DNA from: Prosopocoilus inquinatus
Taxonomy: Eukaryota; Arthropoda; Insecta; Coleoptera; Lucanidae
Length of the DNA stretch: 64,000 nt
Direction of reading: 5' to 3'
Assembly (NCBI GenBank): GCA_036172665.1
Contig: CM069871.1
Coordinates: 4,154,001 to 4,218,000 of the forward strand
Shown piece after piece: positions 45,640 to 58,489 of this stretch. Within the stretch, counting starts at the first letter, position 1. Every line of letters begins with the position of its first letter. Below the pieces are notes generated by a model, which did not search any database, had not been told where the DNA came from, and saw nothing but the letters and a program-made list of their open reading frames with translations. The translations under genes and the position numbers were made by a program.

Positions 45640-46360
45640 ATCTGCGAGAAAACGTTAGATTACGACGACTATTTACACTTCTACATTTTCTCCCATACTG
45701 GAAAGTGTACGAGTATTTACGCTGTGAGTGTTCCATTTCCTCGAGGTCGCCACCTGGTCGAACATTGACCGAAATTTGACGCATTTCCGAGAGAGAATGC
45801 GTAAATAATTTTTTTTTATTTTGACAAAGTAATCTGCTCCTATTCTCGCTTCTACATTTTCTTCCGTACATCGAGATGTAGGTAAGGTTAAGCTACGTCG
45901 TTCAGGTATGGAGCATGTGTGTTTTGAACGAGGAATCCGCTTTTATTTGCACTTCTACATTTTCTTCTGTTCCTTCCCATACCGGGAGTATTTACGCCGT
46001 GAATGTTCCATCTCCTCGAGGTCGCCACTAAGACGTACTTGTTCGTAGGTCATTGAGGTTCGATGTTGGTACGATCGCATGGACCGAAATCTGTCGCATT
46101 CCCGAGAGGGAGAGCGTAAATGATTTTCTTTTTGTTCCGGCAGAGGAATCCCTTTCGATTTTCGCTTTTACATTTTCTTGTGTTCTTTCCCATCTTTCCG
46201 GGAGGTGTACGACTATTTACGCCGTGAATATTCCATTTCCTCGGGGTTGCCACTACGACGGCGAGGCACCTGCTCGAACGTCATAGAAGTACGATGTTGA
46301 TACGATCGCATTGACCGAAGTGTGACGACGCATTCCCGAGGGAGAGAGAGGGGGCATCAC
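45640..46360. repeat. Tandem repeat, ~224-276 bp unit, three copies
   Basis: The box GTGA-TGTTCCATTTCCTCGA (45723, 45999 and 46223, with small changes) is preceded by TTTACGC and followed by GTCGCCAC. Each unit also has CATTTTCT-C-GT, CGATGTTG-TACGATCGCAT-GACCGAA and GCATT-CCGAGAG. It is related to 41.7-42.3 kb. Confidence 0.8.
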
Positions 46361-47493
46361 ACTGTTGACATTTGGCTGTGACCGACACGCTGTCACACCG
46401 ATCAGCTGGAACTTGAAAGCCGTGACGTACACAGCTGCTTTATAACGGACGTAAATGTAATTGTTTTACGTAAATATTTTCGGCACATGTTTGTGCGCCT
46501 ATTAGTATAAGGTTTTCTCGTGCATTTTAAGCCATATTTCATTTAAGAAGATCATGTTTCTGCACCTATTTGAATTTGTTCGTTGTATTTTAGTCGTTTA
46601 CATTTGGGACGTTATGCAAGTTCGAATTATTTCAGTTATTTTAAGCCGTCAAGGCAAGCGCACGCTGCTGTGGATCCTTGGGAGTCGGTTCCGTAGTGCG
46701 CACATCAGCTGAGGTTAGTCCTTGACGCCCGTACTCATACCCTTCTCTTTCAGAGACTAGGTTCGGAACGTATGATTGCCTTCTCGGTGCAACATGCCAT
46801 CAGGTATTGATAAATGACCAGGATTAAAACGTAATTATTGTAATAGTCTCGTTCACAGAAATATTTTGCGTTACTGTTTCCCTTTCTATTAAACAGACTA
46901 TTATTTAATCAACGCTAGCATATTTTTTTAATTAAATTTGAAAGGTATTTATTACGAATTTTGTTTAATTTATAACGCAGGAAAATCACATCTCAAAATT
47001 CACTTCGCAAAGACAAGCCGCGATCGTTTATTTCCGAAACGCAATTGACAAACAGGCAATTCATCCGCAATTACTAAATTATAGGAATTATATTTGATTT
47101 ACTAATGAATTAATTGCATTAGTGATTTGTGCGCCTAATTCATTGCCCATATTATCTGCCCGGGCCTTCAAATTTCGGAAATAATAAATTTTCTGTCAAT
47201 TATATAGCACGAAATCCAAGGTATAGAACATTTCAAATCCGTTTCTAAAACGATCAGATTTTTTTTTATACCAAATGAATGTCAACCAAGGTTGCTTGCC
47301 TCTTGATAAAATTTGCATGGAGAGAAGAAGAAAAAGCAATAATTTTATTGTTAACATTTACAGCTTAAAACGCTAAATATTTTTTTTTAGAACTACCTAT
47401 AATTCTTCTTCAGCAATGTTTTTACAAAAGTCTTGGCAAAAACGATTAGTTAATTTACTGGAAACGGGTGAATTAACTATGTATATATATTAG
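46361..47493. other. Unique-looking intergenic DNA
   Basis: No repeat or ORF. The part at 46990-47230 is rich in TAATTA/ATTAG words next to GC-balanced sequence, as often seen in developmental enhancers; this is only a compositional impression. Confidence 0.3.
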
Positions 47494-47698
47494 TGAAGAT
47501 GATTTAAACAGTTTAAATTTAGCGAGCGACAGTCCTGAAAGCCTGCTTATACCACCCGTCATTTCACCAGTGGGCGTCATTCCCTCGGCTAGAGATTCAG
47601 TTCGGCTTGTTAAGCATTATGTTTTTCCAAGTAAACTCTTAGATTTTATTTATAATAATAACTCTACGACCTCTTTGGACTATAATTTTGATTACTAG
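47494..47698 (+). CDS. Candidate terminal exon of unknown gene (protein-like)
   Basis: I do not recognise the product. After a good acceptor (TATATATATTAG, AG at 47492-47493), 65 codons are open to TAG at 47696. The translation is well mixed and protein-like: EDDLNSLNLASDSPESL, then IPPVISPVGVIPSARDSVRL, then VKHYVFPSKLLDFIY. There is no Met near the start, which suits a 3' exon. There is a stop in the same frame at about 47473-47478, just upstream of the acceptor. No flanking exon or element is identifiable, so it may belong to a host gene spanning the window or to an unknown mobile element. Confidence 0.35.
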
Positions 47699-48562
47699 TA
47701 TCAATGAAGCGACCCGACCAACTAAGACCAAATTTTTATGGTAACTCGAAGAAAACAAACGCAAGCGACTCTCACGTTCAGTAGTACCTAAGTATATGAT
47801 TATTGGAGAATGCATTTCATTAATTCTGCCTTTAGATTTTTTAATAATTACGATAGTTTTGGTTCGTGCTAAATTGATACGGAAATGATTGAATTGCCAG
47901 TACGATTAATAACTTCAGCACGTTTTATCATCGCGTTCGAAATATCAAAAACGTGCAAACGTGAAATAGGGATTGAGCAAGTGCCTGCACCTTTATTCCC
48001 AAATTGCACATTCGTTCCTTGAAACCTGCGAAACGTTATACGAGGGTAAAACGTGAGATATCGCGTGAAATAACATCAGGCCGACAATTAATTCGGTAAA
48101 CGGGGGAATTACCGAAAGGGTGAGCGTATCACTTCGTACATCAGGAAGCTGAGAAAAAGCGTCGCATTACTTCCGAAAATTTGACGCCCGCCCACTTTGA
48201 GAGGAAAATTTAATAACCGGAGAAATCTGAAATAAACTTCCAGAGGAATAAATCAATTGTTCTAGATAGGTCTCGACGAGCTAAAGCGATGCGTGCGTGA
48301 GGATACTGTAAAGTTCGTACGTTTCCCGGCTGCTTCTTTCGTAATTTCATTTATCGGTAATCTCTTGTGACACCTACTGGTTCAACGCTAATCTTTATTT
48401 TCCAGAACACATAAAACAAAAGGGGGGCAGCGGGGTTTGGTGGAAAGTAATTCCGTCATCGTCCTGCTTTTATTTGTAGAGAGACGCAGATTTCTTTCCT
48501 TTTTTTTTCGGGTTTTATAGGTTCTCATCGACGAATCTGTAGCATACGTCTCATGGCCACAT
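47699..48562. other. No gene seen
   Basis: Ordinary sequence. An 88-codon minus-strand frame at 48388-48654 overlaps the duplicated segment downstream and shows no motif. Confidence 0.4.
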
Positions 48563-48915
48563 TTACGCATCACGAAGAATATAGTTAAGTTTAAGTTTTT
48601 TTTGATGCATTGAGAACAGCACCACCTGAACTGTCGCCTAACAACTAATGCCATTCTATGTCTATGGCTACATTTATGTTTATTGTAAGTGCCAGGTCAA
48701 ACGAAGACTCGTATCACGAGGAATATAGTTAAGTTTAAGTTTTAAGATTTACGTATCACGAGGAATATAGTTAAGTTTAAGTTTTTTTGATGTATTGAGA
48801 ACAGCACCACCTGAACTGTCGCCTAACAACTAATGCCATTTATTATAAAATTGGTGCCTTAGTCTATGGCTACATTTATGCTTGTTATAAGTGTCAGGTC
48901 AAACGAAGACTCAAG
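48563..48915. repeat. Tandem duplication, ~190 bp unit
   Basis: ATCACGA-GAATATAGTTAAG, then GAACAGCACCACCTGAACTG, then TCGCCTAACAACTAATGCCA and GTCTATGGCTACATTTATG, then GTCAAACGAAGACTC occur twice in order (48567-48710 and 48755-48912). A third partial start is at 48711. Confidence 0.85.
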
Positions 48916-50609
48916 GTCATCACTTTAGTCACAAAGAAAAGAAATATTTTGTGGATGTGTGCAAACAACAAATCTGTCTCGGTTAAATTAATTTATGAAA
49001 GCTCACTCGTGTAAAAACTGCCACCGGACACGCTCGTGTTTCCATTTAACATCGTGCGCCGATCCCAGGCCTAAACTTTTCTAATTAATAGCAAACTAAA
49101 TGTAATTTTCGTGTTAAACGCGGCACACGGAGTTCGTAATTCAATAAAATAATCAACGGACAGATTTCCGAGTCGCTCATTCCCGGCCGTAAAACAAAAC
49201 TCCGGGGCGAAAGCTTGCGTGAGGGGCGGGGGCGGGCGGGCGGCACCCCCGGCGAATTTATTGCAATTAATATATTATTACAGGCGTTCCGCCATTAGGG
49301 CTATATAAAATTACAGTAGCGTTAACACATAAATGAAATATATGGGCGGGAGGAAAGCGTTCAAGTTTCCTCCGTTATTACGGCGGCCACATATCCAGGC
49401 ATTAGGTTTTTAACGGGGCCATAAAATGCCCTTTTTTCCTATCTTTTTTTTTTGGCTATTTGCTGTTGATGTTTCACGCAAATTTTATTGCCGCCGCCCG
49501 GTTTATTTTTGCGTTTTCGCATGTGTTCTTCTACATTTGTTCCCTTTTTTTTTTTTTTGGAAGAGCGAAACTAAATATTTCGGAACGTTCGTCGTTTTAC
49601 GGTCCTTTTTATAAAAAACATTATACAACACTACCCTTCAGCGCATAAAAAAAATAAATTCCAATTACATTACCTCCTGATCACTCATCGAATTATATTG
49701 GCAAGTTGGCGCTGCTGAGAATCAAACAGCTGTCCCGAGCTAGTACTCTGATGGTGAAGGGTGGATTTACAAATATTAAGGGCGGTAGGAAGGATCTCAC
49801 GATTTGTAAGTAAACGAAGAATCAGAAGATTTTTGCCATTTTCAGAAAAACTTCTGAAGTTCTAAATATGATATCAGGTGCGTTTAAAAATTCTGAATGA
49901 CATTTTCTTGTACCGTTTTGCTCTAAAATTCACGAGAGAGCCAATAATTGCATTAACATTTAATTTTACTTGCTATGTCTGAAAAACGATTCAATATGGT
50001 GTAGATATATTTAGACACACAAGTAGGTTAAATAGGCAACAGGATACAGTAACTTAATATAAAATAACCTACGCCTTGGGAATCAAAAATTAATATATTC
50101 AGCTTTAATAGTAAGTGAGGTTCAATCAGGTTCAATATTGACCTACACAAAATGGTGAAGCAATCCACTTTACTTAAATTAAACTAAACTTAAATTGCAC
50201 GAGAGAATTTTAATCTAATGCGGAAGCATATGCCGCAATATTGACGTCACTTGTCATCCAGCTGTCAGTCACAAACAAACCCCAGGATGCAGCACCGCAA
50301 CTCGTGGAAACGTCAAACTTCAGTTACTTCGCTTGTACAAACTGTAGCACACTGATAACCTTCGGGAGGGTACGCCGGTTACTTATTTTACTAATTTTCA
50401 ATGTCGTGATTATGTTTTTAATAAAAACGTGTAAAACGTTTCGTTGCAAGATTATTAATGAATATAAAATGTTTCAAATTTCGTGCGAAATTCATCAAGT
50501 TTGCACCAAATGGCAACTGTTGCCGTTGTCAAATCCCTGGTCGCCTGAGGGAGCGCTTTAAACTGTTGTGTGCTGTTACTGAGCAAGTCGTTCGGATTGC
50601 GGTGGAATT
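48916..50609. other. Intergenic; possible core promoter near 49301
   Basis: At 49195-49440 a G-rich patch (GGGGCGGGGGCGGGCGGG) is followed by CTATATAAAA (49301-49310) and several TAATTA and ATAAAA words. This arrangement could be a TATA promoter or enhancer, but no transcript or ORF follows. The rest shows no gene. Confidence 0.25.
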
Positions 50610-50661
50610 CCTCTTCCGCTGAGGAGGCCCCAATTAGGGCCGAAATAGTGCTTTACAGAGG
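50610..50661 (+). ncRNA. Hammerhead-like motif, second sub-family, core intact
   Basis: The core box CTGAGGA (50619-50625) fits CUGANGA. Stem II GGCCC/GGGCC is perfect (50626-50630 with 50637-50641) around CAATTA. GAAA (50642-50645) is intact. Outer arms CCTCT (50610-50614) and AGAGG (50657-50661) pair, but TCCG and AC next to the core do not, and stem III is poor. It is homologous to the motif at 24850-24898, including the ATTGC-GTGGA-TT phrase upstream. It stands just before the 51-61 kb satellite. Confidence 0.6.
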
Positions 50662-50759
50662 ATCAATCTTAGCGGACTTTCTACAGCAGCGTAAAATTCA
50701 AAATGAAATTTACGAATCGCGAAAACAGGTGACAATCGCAGTATTTACGAGAAAGACAA

Positions 50760-51302
50760 GCGAAGACAGGTTAATGGAAAACGATAAAAGTAAAGAAACA
50801 CAGTCGAGAGAGAAAAAAATTCAATTTCTAAAGAAAATAAGTAACCGAATGTTTTTTCCGCAATAAAAAGTTAAATATAAAAAAAAATATATTAATAACA
50901 AACGAACGCGAAATATTTCAAATTTCTGATAAATGGTAATAAATGGAGAACAAGAAAAATAAGCACGAAGAACATTTCTAAAGATAGAGAAACTCTCAAT
51001 TTAAATGAAAAAATAAAATAAAAGTTCTTAAATAAATTGAAAAAATTAAAAAAGAAGTTAAATAAGCGACTATCGTAATATCATAAATAACCAAAAACGA
51101 GAAGAAAAAATGAAGAATGTTTTTGAAGAGTAGTAAAACGCAAAGAAAAAATTAAAATTAAAAAAAGATAAAAAATAAAAGTCTAAAGAAAGCAAGAGAA
51201 ACAAATGAACGTAATATTCGTGATAATTTAACTTAACAGAAAGCATAGATAACACAAATAGAAACAAAAAAAAAAGGAAAATGTAACAAGATTGGACGAA
51301 AA
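50760..51302. repeat. Diverged left edge of the 1.58 kb satellite domain
   Basis: Purine-rich sequence with words such as GAAGAATGTTTTTGAAGAG and AAGAAACAAATGAA that recur in the 59-61 kb region. It is too diverged to divide into units. Confidence 0.5.
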
Positions 51303-54300
51303 ATGTGGCAACACTGATCTGGATTACCAATAATAAGATTCATTCGTTTTATTTCGTGTGTAGAAGTTGTGTTCAATTTACTTTTGTAAAAACAATAAAA
51401 ACTTTTGTAGAAAAGAAAATTTTTGACTCTTGCAAAAACGAAATCGAAATGGAAAAGAAGAAAGACTAGCATTTCGTCGGAAGGAAAAGAAGAGGAAAAA
51501 CAAAAACAAATGACAATCGTAAATTTTATCAGAGAAGAAGAAAGAAAGAATTTTAAATAACATAAACGAAAGAGAGAAAAAAAAAATGTTAATCTGAAAC
51601 TACTGCGCTCAGTTATGAGAGTTGGTTCAAAGGCGTCTTTAAAACGAAGAACTGTACGGGGAATTATTTATATATCTGTCAAAAGATGGCGTTCTAAGTA
51701 AGAAAGTTGGGAAGATTTGTACAATTTATGCGTTCTTATTACTATTTTAAGTAGAAGCTTTTTCTTAATTTATTTTATGTTTTACACAGCGCGGTCAAAA
51801 AATGAGAAAAAAAATTGGATATGTGTCAAGAGATGGCGCTTCCGAAACGAAAAGTATAGAGTTCCAGTTTGTAAAATGTATATTTTAAAGAAATGAAACT
51901 ATCAAATGCAATATCGCATTTATATTTCATCCTTTGAAATGAAAAAATTTAGACACAAGAAAGGTCCAGTCTCTGTTAAGAGATGGCACTCACAACAAGT
52001 GAAAACAAGTGAAACTGAAACTTCTTCAGACCATGCGCTGATTTTTCATTTCAGAGAAGCTTTTTTTATTTTTATTTCCAGAATAAGAAGTTTAAAATTT
52101 TTGTTACACAACAGCATTAAGAAATGTGCACAGAAAAGTTTGGAGGTCCGTCAAGAGATGGCACTTTCAAAACGAAAATCGTTCAATTCCATTCTGGAAG
52201 ATCCCTGGCGAAAAAAGAAACATTTGACTCGGGAAACTAAATCCGTTTGTAAATAAAGTAATTGACTTGACTGGTCAACTGGCTATTTCAAAACCGTCAC
52301 AACTTGTTTGTACTATTTTTATAAAAGGCTTTAGAAAAATAAAACTCATATACAGATTTATTACATTTTGGTTTTACAAATTTCTTACTTAGGTTTTCCA
52401 AGGTACAATGACGGACAAAGGCCTTCTCCATCTCTTTTTCAAGCCTACAAGGCTTTCTGTCCGTTGTGTTTCCTATGTTCTCACTTTATAGCAACGACCG
52501 GTATGTACATTTTTTAAACGAAAAGATAATTATTTTGTGTCCGATGTTATTATTATTCTTTGAATTGATTGAATTGAAATAAATTACGCACAGGAAATTT
52601 CGATTATCTGTTAAGAGATGGCACTCGCAAGTGAAATTGAAACTCCTACAGACCATGCACGTTTTGCGTTTCTTCTTTCCTTCGAAAATAAATTATATTG
52701 TTCAAGGACCATTTTCTACAAGGGAAAGATTTTCTTTTTTTTTTTAAATGGAGTTTGTTAATTAATATTATTTATGAAACACGCATTATAAATTTATTAC
52801 GTCGACTTGATCTCCGTTCATAAGAGGAGAGAAGTCCTTACGCATTAAAAAACGCAAAATTTCCGATTTATTAAATAATTGTTGAAGTGGCAACACTGAT
52901 CTCGATTACCCATAATAAGATTCGTTCGTTTTATTTCGTATGTAGAAGTTGTGTTCAATTTACTTTTGTAAAAACAATAAAAACTTTTGTAGAAAAGAAA
53001 ATTTTTGACTCTTGCAAAAACGAAATCGAAATGGAAAAGAAGAAAGACTAGCATTTCGTCGGAAGGAAAAGAAGAGGAAAAACAAAAACAAATGACAATC
53101 GTAAATTTTATCAAAGAAGAAGAAAGAAAGAATTTTAAATAACATAAACGAAAGAAAGAAAAAAAAAATGTTAATCTGAAACTACTGCGCTCAGTTATGA
53201 GAGTTGGTTCAAAGGCGTCTTTAAAACGAAGAACTGTACGGGGAATGATTTATATATCTGTCAAAAGATGGCGCCCTAAGTAAGAAAGTTGGGAAGATTT
53301 GTACAATTTATGCGTTCTTATTACTATTTTAAGTAGAAGCTTTTTCTTAATTTATTTTATGTTTTACACAGCGCGGTCAAAAAATGAGAAAAAAAAATTG
53401 GATATGTGTCAAGAGATGGCGCTTTCGAAACGAAAAGTATAGAGTTCCAGTTTGTAAAATGTATATTTTAAAGAAATGAAACTATGAAATGCAATATCTC
53501 ATTTATATTTCATCCTTTGAAATGAAAAAATTTGGACACAAGAAAGTTCCAGTCTCTGTTAAGAGATGGCACTCACAACAAGTGAAAACAAGTGAAACTG
53601 AAACTTCTTCAGACCATGCGCTGATCTTTCATTTCACAGAAGCTTTTTTTATTTTTATTTCCAAAATAAGAAGAAGTTTAAAATTTTTGTTACACAGCAG
53701 CGTTAAGAAATGTGCACAGAAAAGTTTGGATGTCCGTCAAGAGATGGAGCTTTCAAAACGAAAATCGTTCAATTCCATTCTGGAAGATTCCTGGCGAAAA
53801 AAGAAACATTTGACTCGGGAAACTGAATCCGTTTGTAAATAAAGTAATTGACTTGACTGGTCAACTGGCTATTTCAAAACCGTCACAACTTGTTTGTACT
53901 ATTTTTATAAAAGGCTTTAGAAAAATAAAACTCATATACAGATTTATTACTTTGGTTTTACAAATTTCTTATTTAGGTTTTCCAAGGTACAATGACTGAA
54001 AAAGGCCTTCTCCATCTCTTTTTCAAGCCTACAAGGCTTTCTGTGTGTTGTGTTTCCTATGTTCTCACTTTATAGCAACGATCGGTATGTACATTTGAAA
54101 ACGAGAAGATAATTATTTTGTGTCCGATGTTACTATTATTCTTTGAATTGATTCAATTGAAATAAATTACGCACAGGAAAGTTCGATTGTCTGTTAAGAG
54201 ATGGCACTCGCAAGTGAAATTGAAACTCCTATAGACCATGCACGTTTTGCGTTTCTTCTTTCCTTCGAAAATAAATTATATTGTTCAAGGACCATTTTCT

Positions 54301-57300
54301 ACAAGGGAAAGATTTTCTTTTTTTTTTTTTTTTTAAATGGAGTTTGTTAATTAATATTATTTATGAAACACGCATAATAAATTTATTACGTCGACTTGAT
54401 CTCCGTCCATAAGAGGAGAGAAGTCCTTACGCATTAAAAAAACGCAAAATTTTCGATTTATTAAATAATTGTTGAAGTGGCAACACTGACCTCGATTACC
54501 CATAATAAGATTCGTTCGTTTTATTTCGTGTGTAGAAGTTGTGTTCAATTTACTTTTGTAAAAACAATAAAAACTTTTGTAGAAAAGAAAATTTTTGACT
54601 CTTGCAAAAACGAAATCGAAATGGAAAAGAAGAAAGACTAGCATTTCGTCGGAAGGAAAAGAAAAGGAAAAACAAAAACAAATGACAATCGTAAATTTTA
54701 TCAAAGAAGAAGAAAGAAAGAATTTTAAATAACATAAACGAAAGAGAGAAAAAAAAATGTTAATTTGAAACTACTGCGCTCAGTTATGAGGGTTGGTTCA
54801 AAGGCGTCTTTAAAATGAAGAATTGTACGGGGAATGATTCATATATCTGTCAAAAGATGGCGCTCTAAGTAAGAAAGTTGGGAAGATTTGCACAATTTAT
54901 GCGTTCTTATTTCTACTTTAAGTATAAGCTTTTTCTTAATTTATTTTATGTTTTAATCGCGGTCAAAAAATGAGAAAAAAAAATTGGATATGTGTCAAGA
55001 GATGGCGCTTTCGAAACGAAAAGTATAGAGTTCCAGTTTGTAAAATGTACATTTTAAAGAAATGAAACTATGAAATGCAATATCGCATTTATATTTCATC
55101 CTTTGAAATGAAAAAATTTGGACACAAGAAAGTTCCAGTCTCTGTTAAGAGATGGCACTCACAACGAGTGAAAACAAGTGAAACTGAAACTTCTTCAGAC
55201 CATGCGCTGATCTTTCATTTCACAGAAGCTTTTTTTATTTTTATTTCCAAAATAAGAAGAAGTTTAAAATTTTTGTTACACAGCAGCGTTAAGAAATGTG
55301 CACAGAAAAGTTTAGATGTCCGTCAAGAGATGGCACTTTCAAAACGAAAATCATTGAATTCCATTCTGGAAGATTCCTGGCGAAAAAAGAAACATTTGAC
55401 TCGGGAAACTAAATCCGTTTGTAAATAAAGTAATTGACTTGACTGGTCAACTGGCTATTTCAAAACCGTCACAACTTGTCTGTACTATTTTTAAAATAAA
55501 ACTCATATACAGATTTATTACATTTTGGTTTTACAAATTTCTTACTTAGGTTTTCCAAGGTACAATGACGGACAAAGGCCTTCTCCATCTCTTTTCAAGC
55601 CTACAAGGCTTTCTGTCTGTTGTGTTTTGTACGTTCTCACTTTATAGCAACGACCGGTATGTACATTTGAAAACGAGAAGATAATTATTTTGTGTCCGAT
55701 GTTACTATTATTCTTTGAATTGATTCAATTGAAATAAATTACGCACAGGAAAGTTCGATTGTCTGTTAAGAGATGGCACTCGCAAGTGAAATTGAAACTC
55801 CTACAGACTATGCACGTTTTGCGTTTCTTCTTTCCTTCGAAAATAAATTATATTGTTCAGGGACCATTTTCTACAAGGGAAAGATTTTCTTTGTTTTTTT
55901 TTTTTTTAAATGGAGTTTGTTAATTAATATTATTTATGAAACACGCATAATAAATTTATTACGTCGACTTGATCTCCGTTCATAAGAGGAGAGAAGTCCT
56001 TAAACATTAAAAAAACGCAAAATTTTCGATTTATTAAATAATTGTTGAAGTGGCAACACTGATCTCGAATACCCACAATAAGATTCATTCGTTTTATTTC
56101 GTAAGTAGAAGTTGTGTTCAATTTACTTTTGTAAAAACAATAAAAACTTTTGTAGAAAAGAAAATTTTTGACTCTTGCAAAAACGAAATCGAAATGGAAA
56201 AGAAGAAAGACTAGCATTTCGTCGGAAGGAAAAGAAGAGGAAAAACAAAAACAAATGACAATCGTAAATTTTATCAAAGAAGAAGAAGAAAGAATTTTAA
56301 ATAACATAAACGAAAGAAAGAAAAAAAAATGTTAATCTGAAACTACTGCGCTCAGTTATGAGAGTTGGTTCAAAAGCGTCTTTAAAACGAAAAACTGTAC
56401 GGGGAATGATTCATATATCTGTCAAAAGATGGCGTTCTAAGTAAGAAAGTTGGGAAGATTTGTACAATTTATGCGTTCTTATTACTACTTTAAGTAGAAG
56501 CTTTTTCTTAATTTATTTTATTTTTACACAGCGCGGTCAAAAAATGACAAAAAAAATTGGATATGTGTCAAGAGATGGCGCTTTCGAAACGAAAAGAATA
56601 GAGTTCCAGTTTGTAAAATGTACATTTTGAAGAAATGAAACTATGAAATGCAATATCGCATTTATATTTCATCCCTTTGAAATGAAAAAATTTGGACACA
56701 AGAAAGTTCCAGTCTCTGTTAAGAGATGGCACTCACAACAAGTGAAAACAAGTGAAACTGAAACTTCTTCAGACCATGCGCTGATCTTTCCGCAGAAGCT
56801 CTTTTTATTTTTATTTACAAAAGAAGAAGTTTAAAATTTTTGTTACGCAGCAGCATTAAGAAATGTGTACAGAAAAGTTTGGATGCCCGTCAAGAGATGG
56901 CACTTTCAAAACGAAAATTGTTGAATTCCATTCTGGAAGATTCCTGACGAAAAAAGAAACATTTGACTCGGGGAAACTAAATAAAGTAATTGACTTGACT
57001 GGTCAACTGGTTATTTCAAAACCGTCACAACTTGTCTGTACTATTTTTAAAATAAAACTCATATACAGATTTATTACATTTTGGTTTTACAAATTTCTTA
57101 GTTAGGTTTTCCAAGGTACAATGACGGACAAAGGCCTTCTCCATCTCTTTTTCAAGCCTACAAGGCTTTCTGTCTGTTGTGTTTTGTACGTTCTCACTTT
57201 ATAGCAACGACCGGTATGTACATTTGAAAACGAGAAGATAATTATTTTGTGTCCGATGTTACTATTATTCTTTGAATTGATTGAATTGAAATAAATTACG

Positions 57301-57595
57301 CACAGGAAAGTTCGATTGTCTGTTAAGAGATGGCACTCGCAAGTGAAATTGAAACTCCTACAGACTATGCACGTTTTGCGTTTCTTCTTTCCTTCGAAAA
57401 TAAATTATATTGTTCAGGGACCATTTTCTACAAGGGAAAGATTTTCTTTGTTTTTTTTTTTTTTAAATGGAGTTTGTTAATTAATATTATTTATGAAACA
57501 CGCATAATAAATTTATTACGTCGACTTGATCTCCGTTCATAAGAGGAGAGAAGTCCTTACGCATTATTAACGCAAAATTTCCGATTTATTAAATA
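51303..57595. repeat. Tandem array, ~1.58 kb unit, four homogenised copies
   Basis: TGGCAACACTGA begins units at 51306, 52888, 54478 and 56051 (spacing 1582, 1590 and 1573 bp), and the last ends near 57595. Copies differ by scattered substitutions and homopolymer length. Each holds five AGATGGC boxes (unit 1: 51687, 51831, 51978, 52157, 52616) and an imperfect hairpin (ACGGACA 52411 with TGTCCGT 52458). A 116-117 codon open frame (51906, 53489, 55075) is shortened in copy 4 and changes mostly at amino-acid-altering sites, so it is not taken as a gene. Minus-strand F-rich frames are artefacts of the purine-rich strand. Confidence 0.92.
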
Positions 57596-58489
57596 CCTGC
57601 CGAATTTAAAGCCTACAGACTACTAATGAAAATCTAATGAGACTGCGAATGTAATTAATTACCTGAAGTTCATAATCATTTCGAAAATGTATATAATAAA
57701 ACAGCCCTCGACATTCTTGCAGGGTTTATCAAGTACGAAACTCGAATAAAATAATAATTTCATCACATCATATCACATCACATCAGCCTATCCATTAATA
57801 AATCAGTCAATCAATCAATCAGTCAATCAATTAATCAAATTATTTAGTATAGACGAGGAGGTAATATATCAAAATTACAAACAATACAGCAGAATATGCG
57901 TATGTACATAGATTGAACATCGAAACTGCTTTACGATTTAATGTTAAAAACGTGTTGTTTTCGCCTAAAAATTTCTTCCGCGCTGGGGAATGACGAGGAG
58001 GAAAAAAAACCACCCCCGACAAATTAATTCCCACTTTATAAACATAACATTCAAAACACAAGTGCGGGTTTTGTAAACAGTGATACATTATTCCGGGCAC
58101 ACACATTTCGCCTCATATATCATAGGAATCAGAAAGCAGACGAAATGGATTCTCAAGAGTGATCCCCGTGGCAAGGATTCTCACCCTTCTAACCTGTCAT
58201 AGTGCGCTACCCTAATACATAATTTTATATAAATGAAATGTCACACCCTCGTCTACGTAGACGGATAAGTTATTTAATAACGCCTAGCGGCACTAAAAAC
58301 TAAGTAGAATTAGGAGGGGGGTTCACCGACGCGACGGTTGCTTTTTATCTCGAGTGACCAGAGGACTTATCTGTTATTGACATCGAGAGAATCTTTTTTG
58401 TGGTTATGAAATTGCAAAACCAAGAAAACTGAGAAAAAGGCATGGCACTCAAGTTAACTGTAAGTAATATGGCGAAACCACGGTGCATA
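57596..58489. other. Spacer between satellite blocks; CATCA and AATC microsatellites
   Basis: CATCA-type pentamer repeats lie at 57760-57786 and (AATC)n/(AATCAGTC)n at 57800-57838. No gene seen. Confidence 0.5.

Noticed and set aside
45040..45779. Matching peptides (NGEPIRTRNAKSV) on both strands
   Set aside because: They are the two arms of the long inverted repeat; no start, motif or splice context supports a gene.
49706..49730. CTGCTGAGA followed by AAACAGCTGT, hammerhead-like words
   Set aside because: There is no room for stem II between the core boxes, so no ribozyme fold is possible; at best a deleted relic.
51906..56834. 116-117 codon open frame repeated in the 1.58 kb units
   Set aside because: Copies differ mainly by amino-acid-changing substitutions, copy 4 is truncated and there is no motif; conservation is explained by recent duplication.
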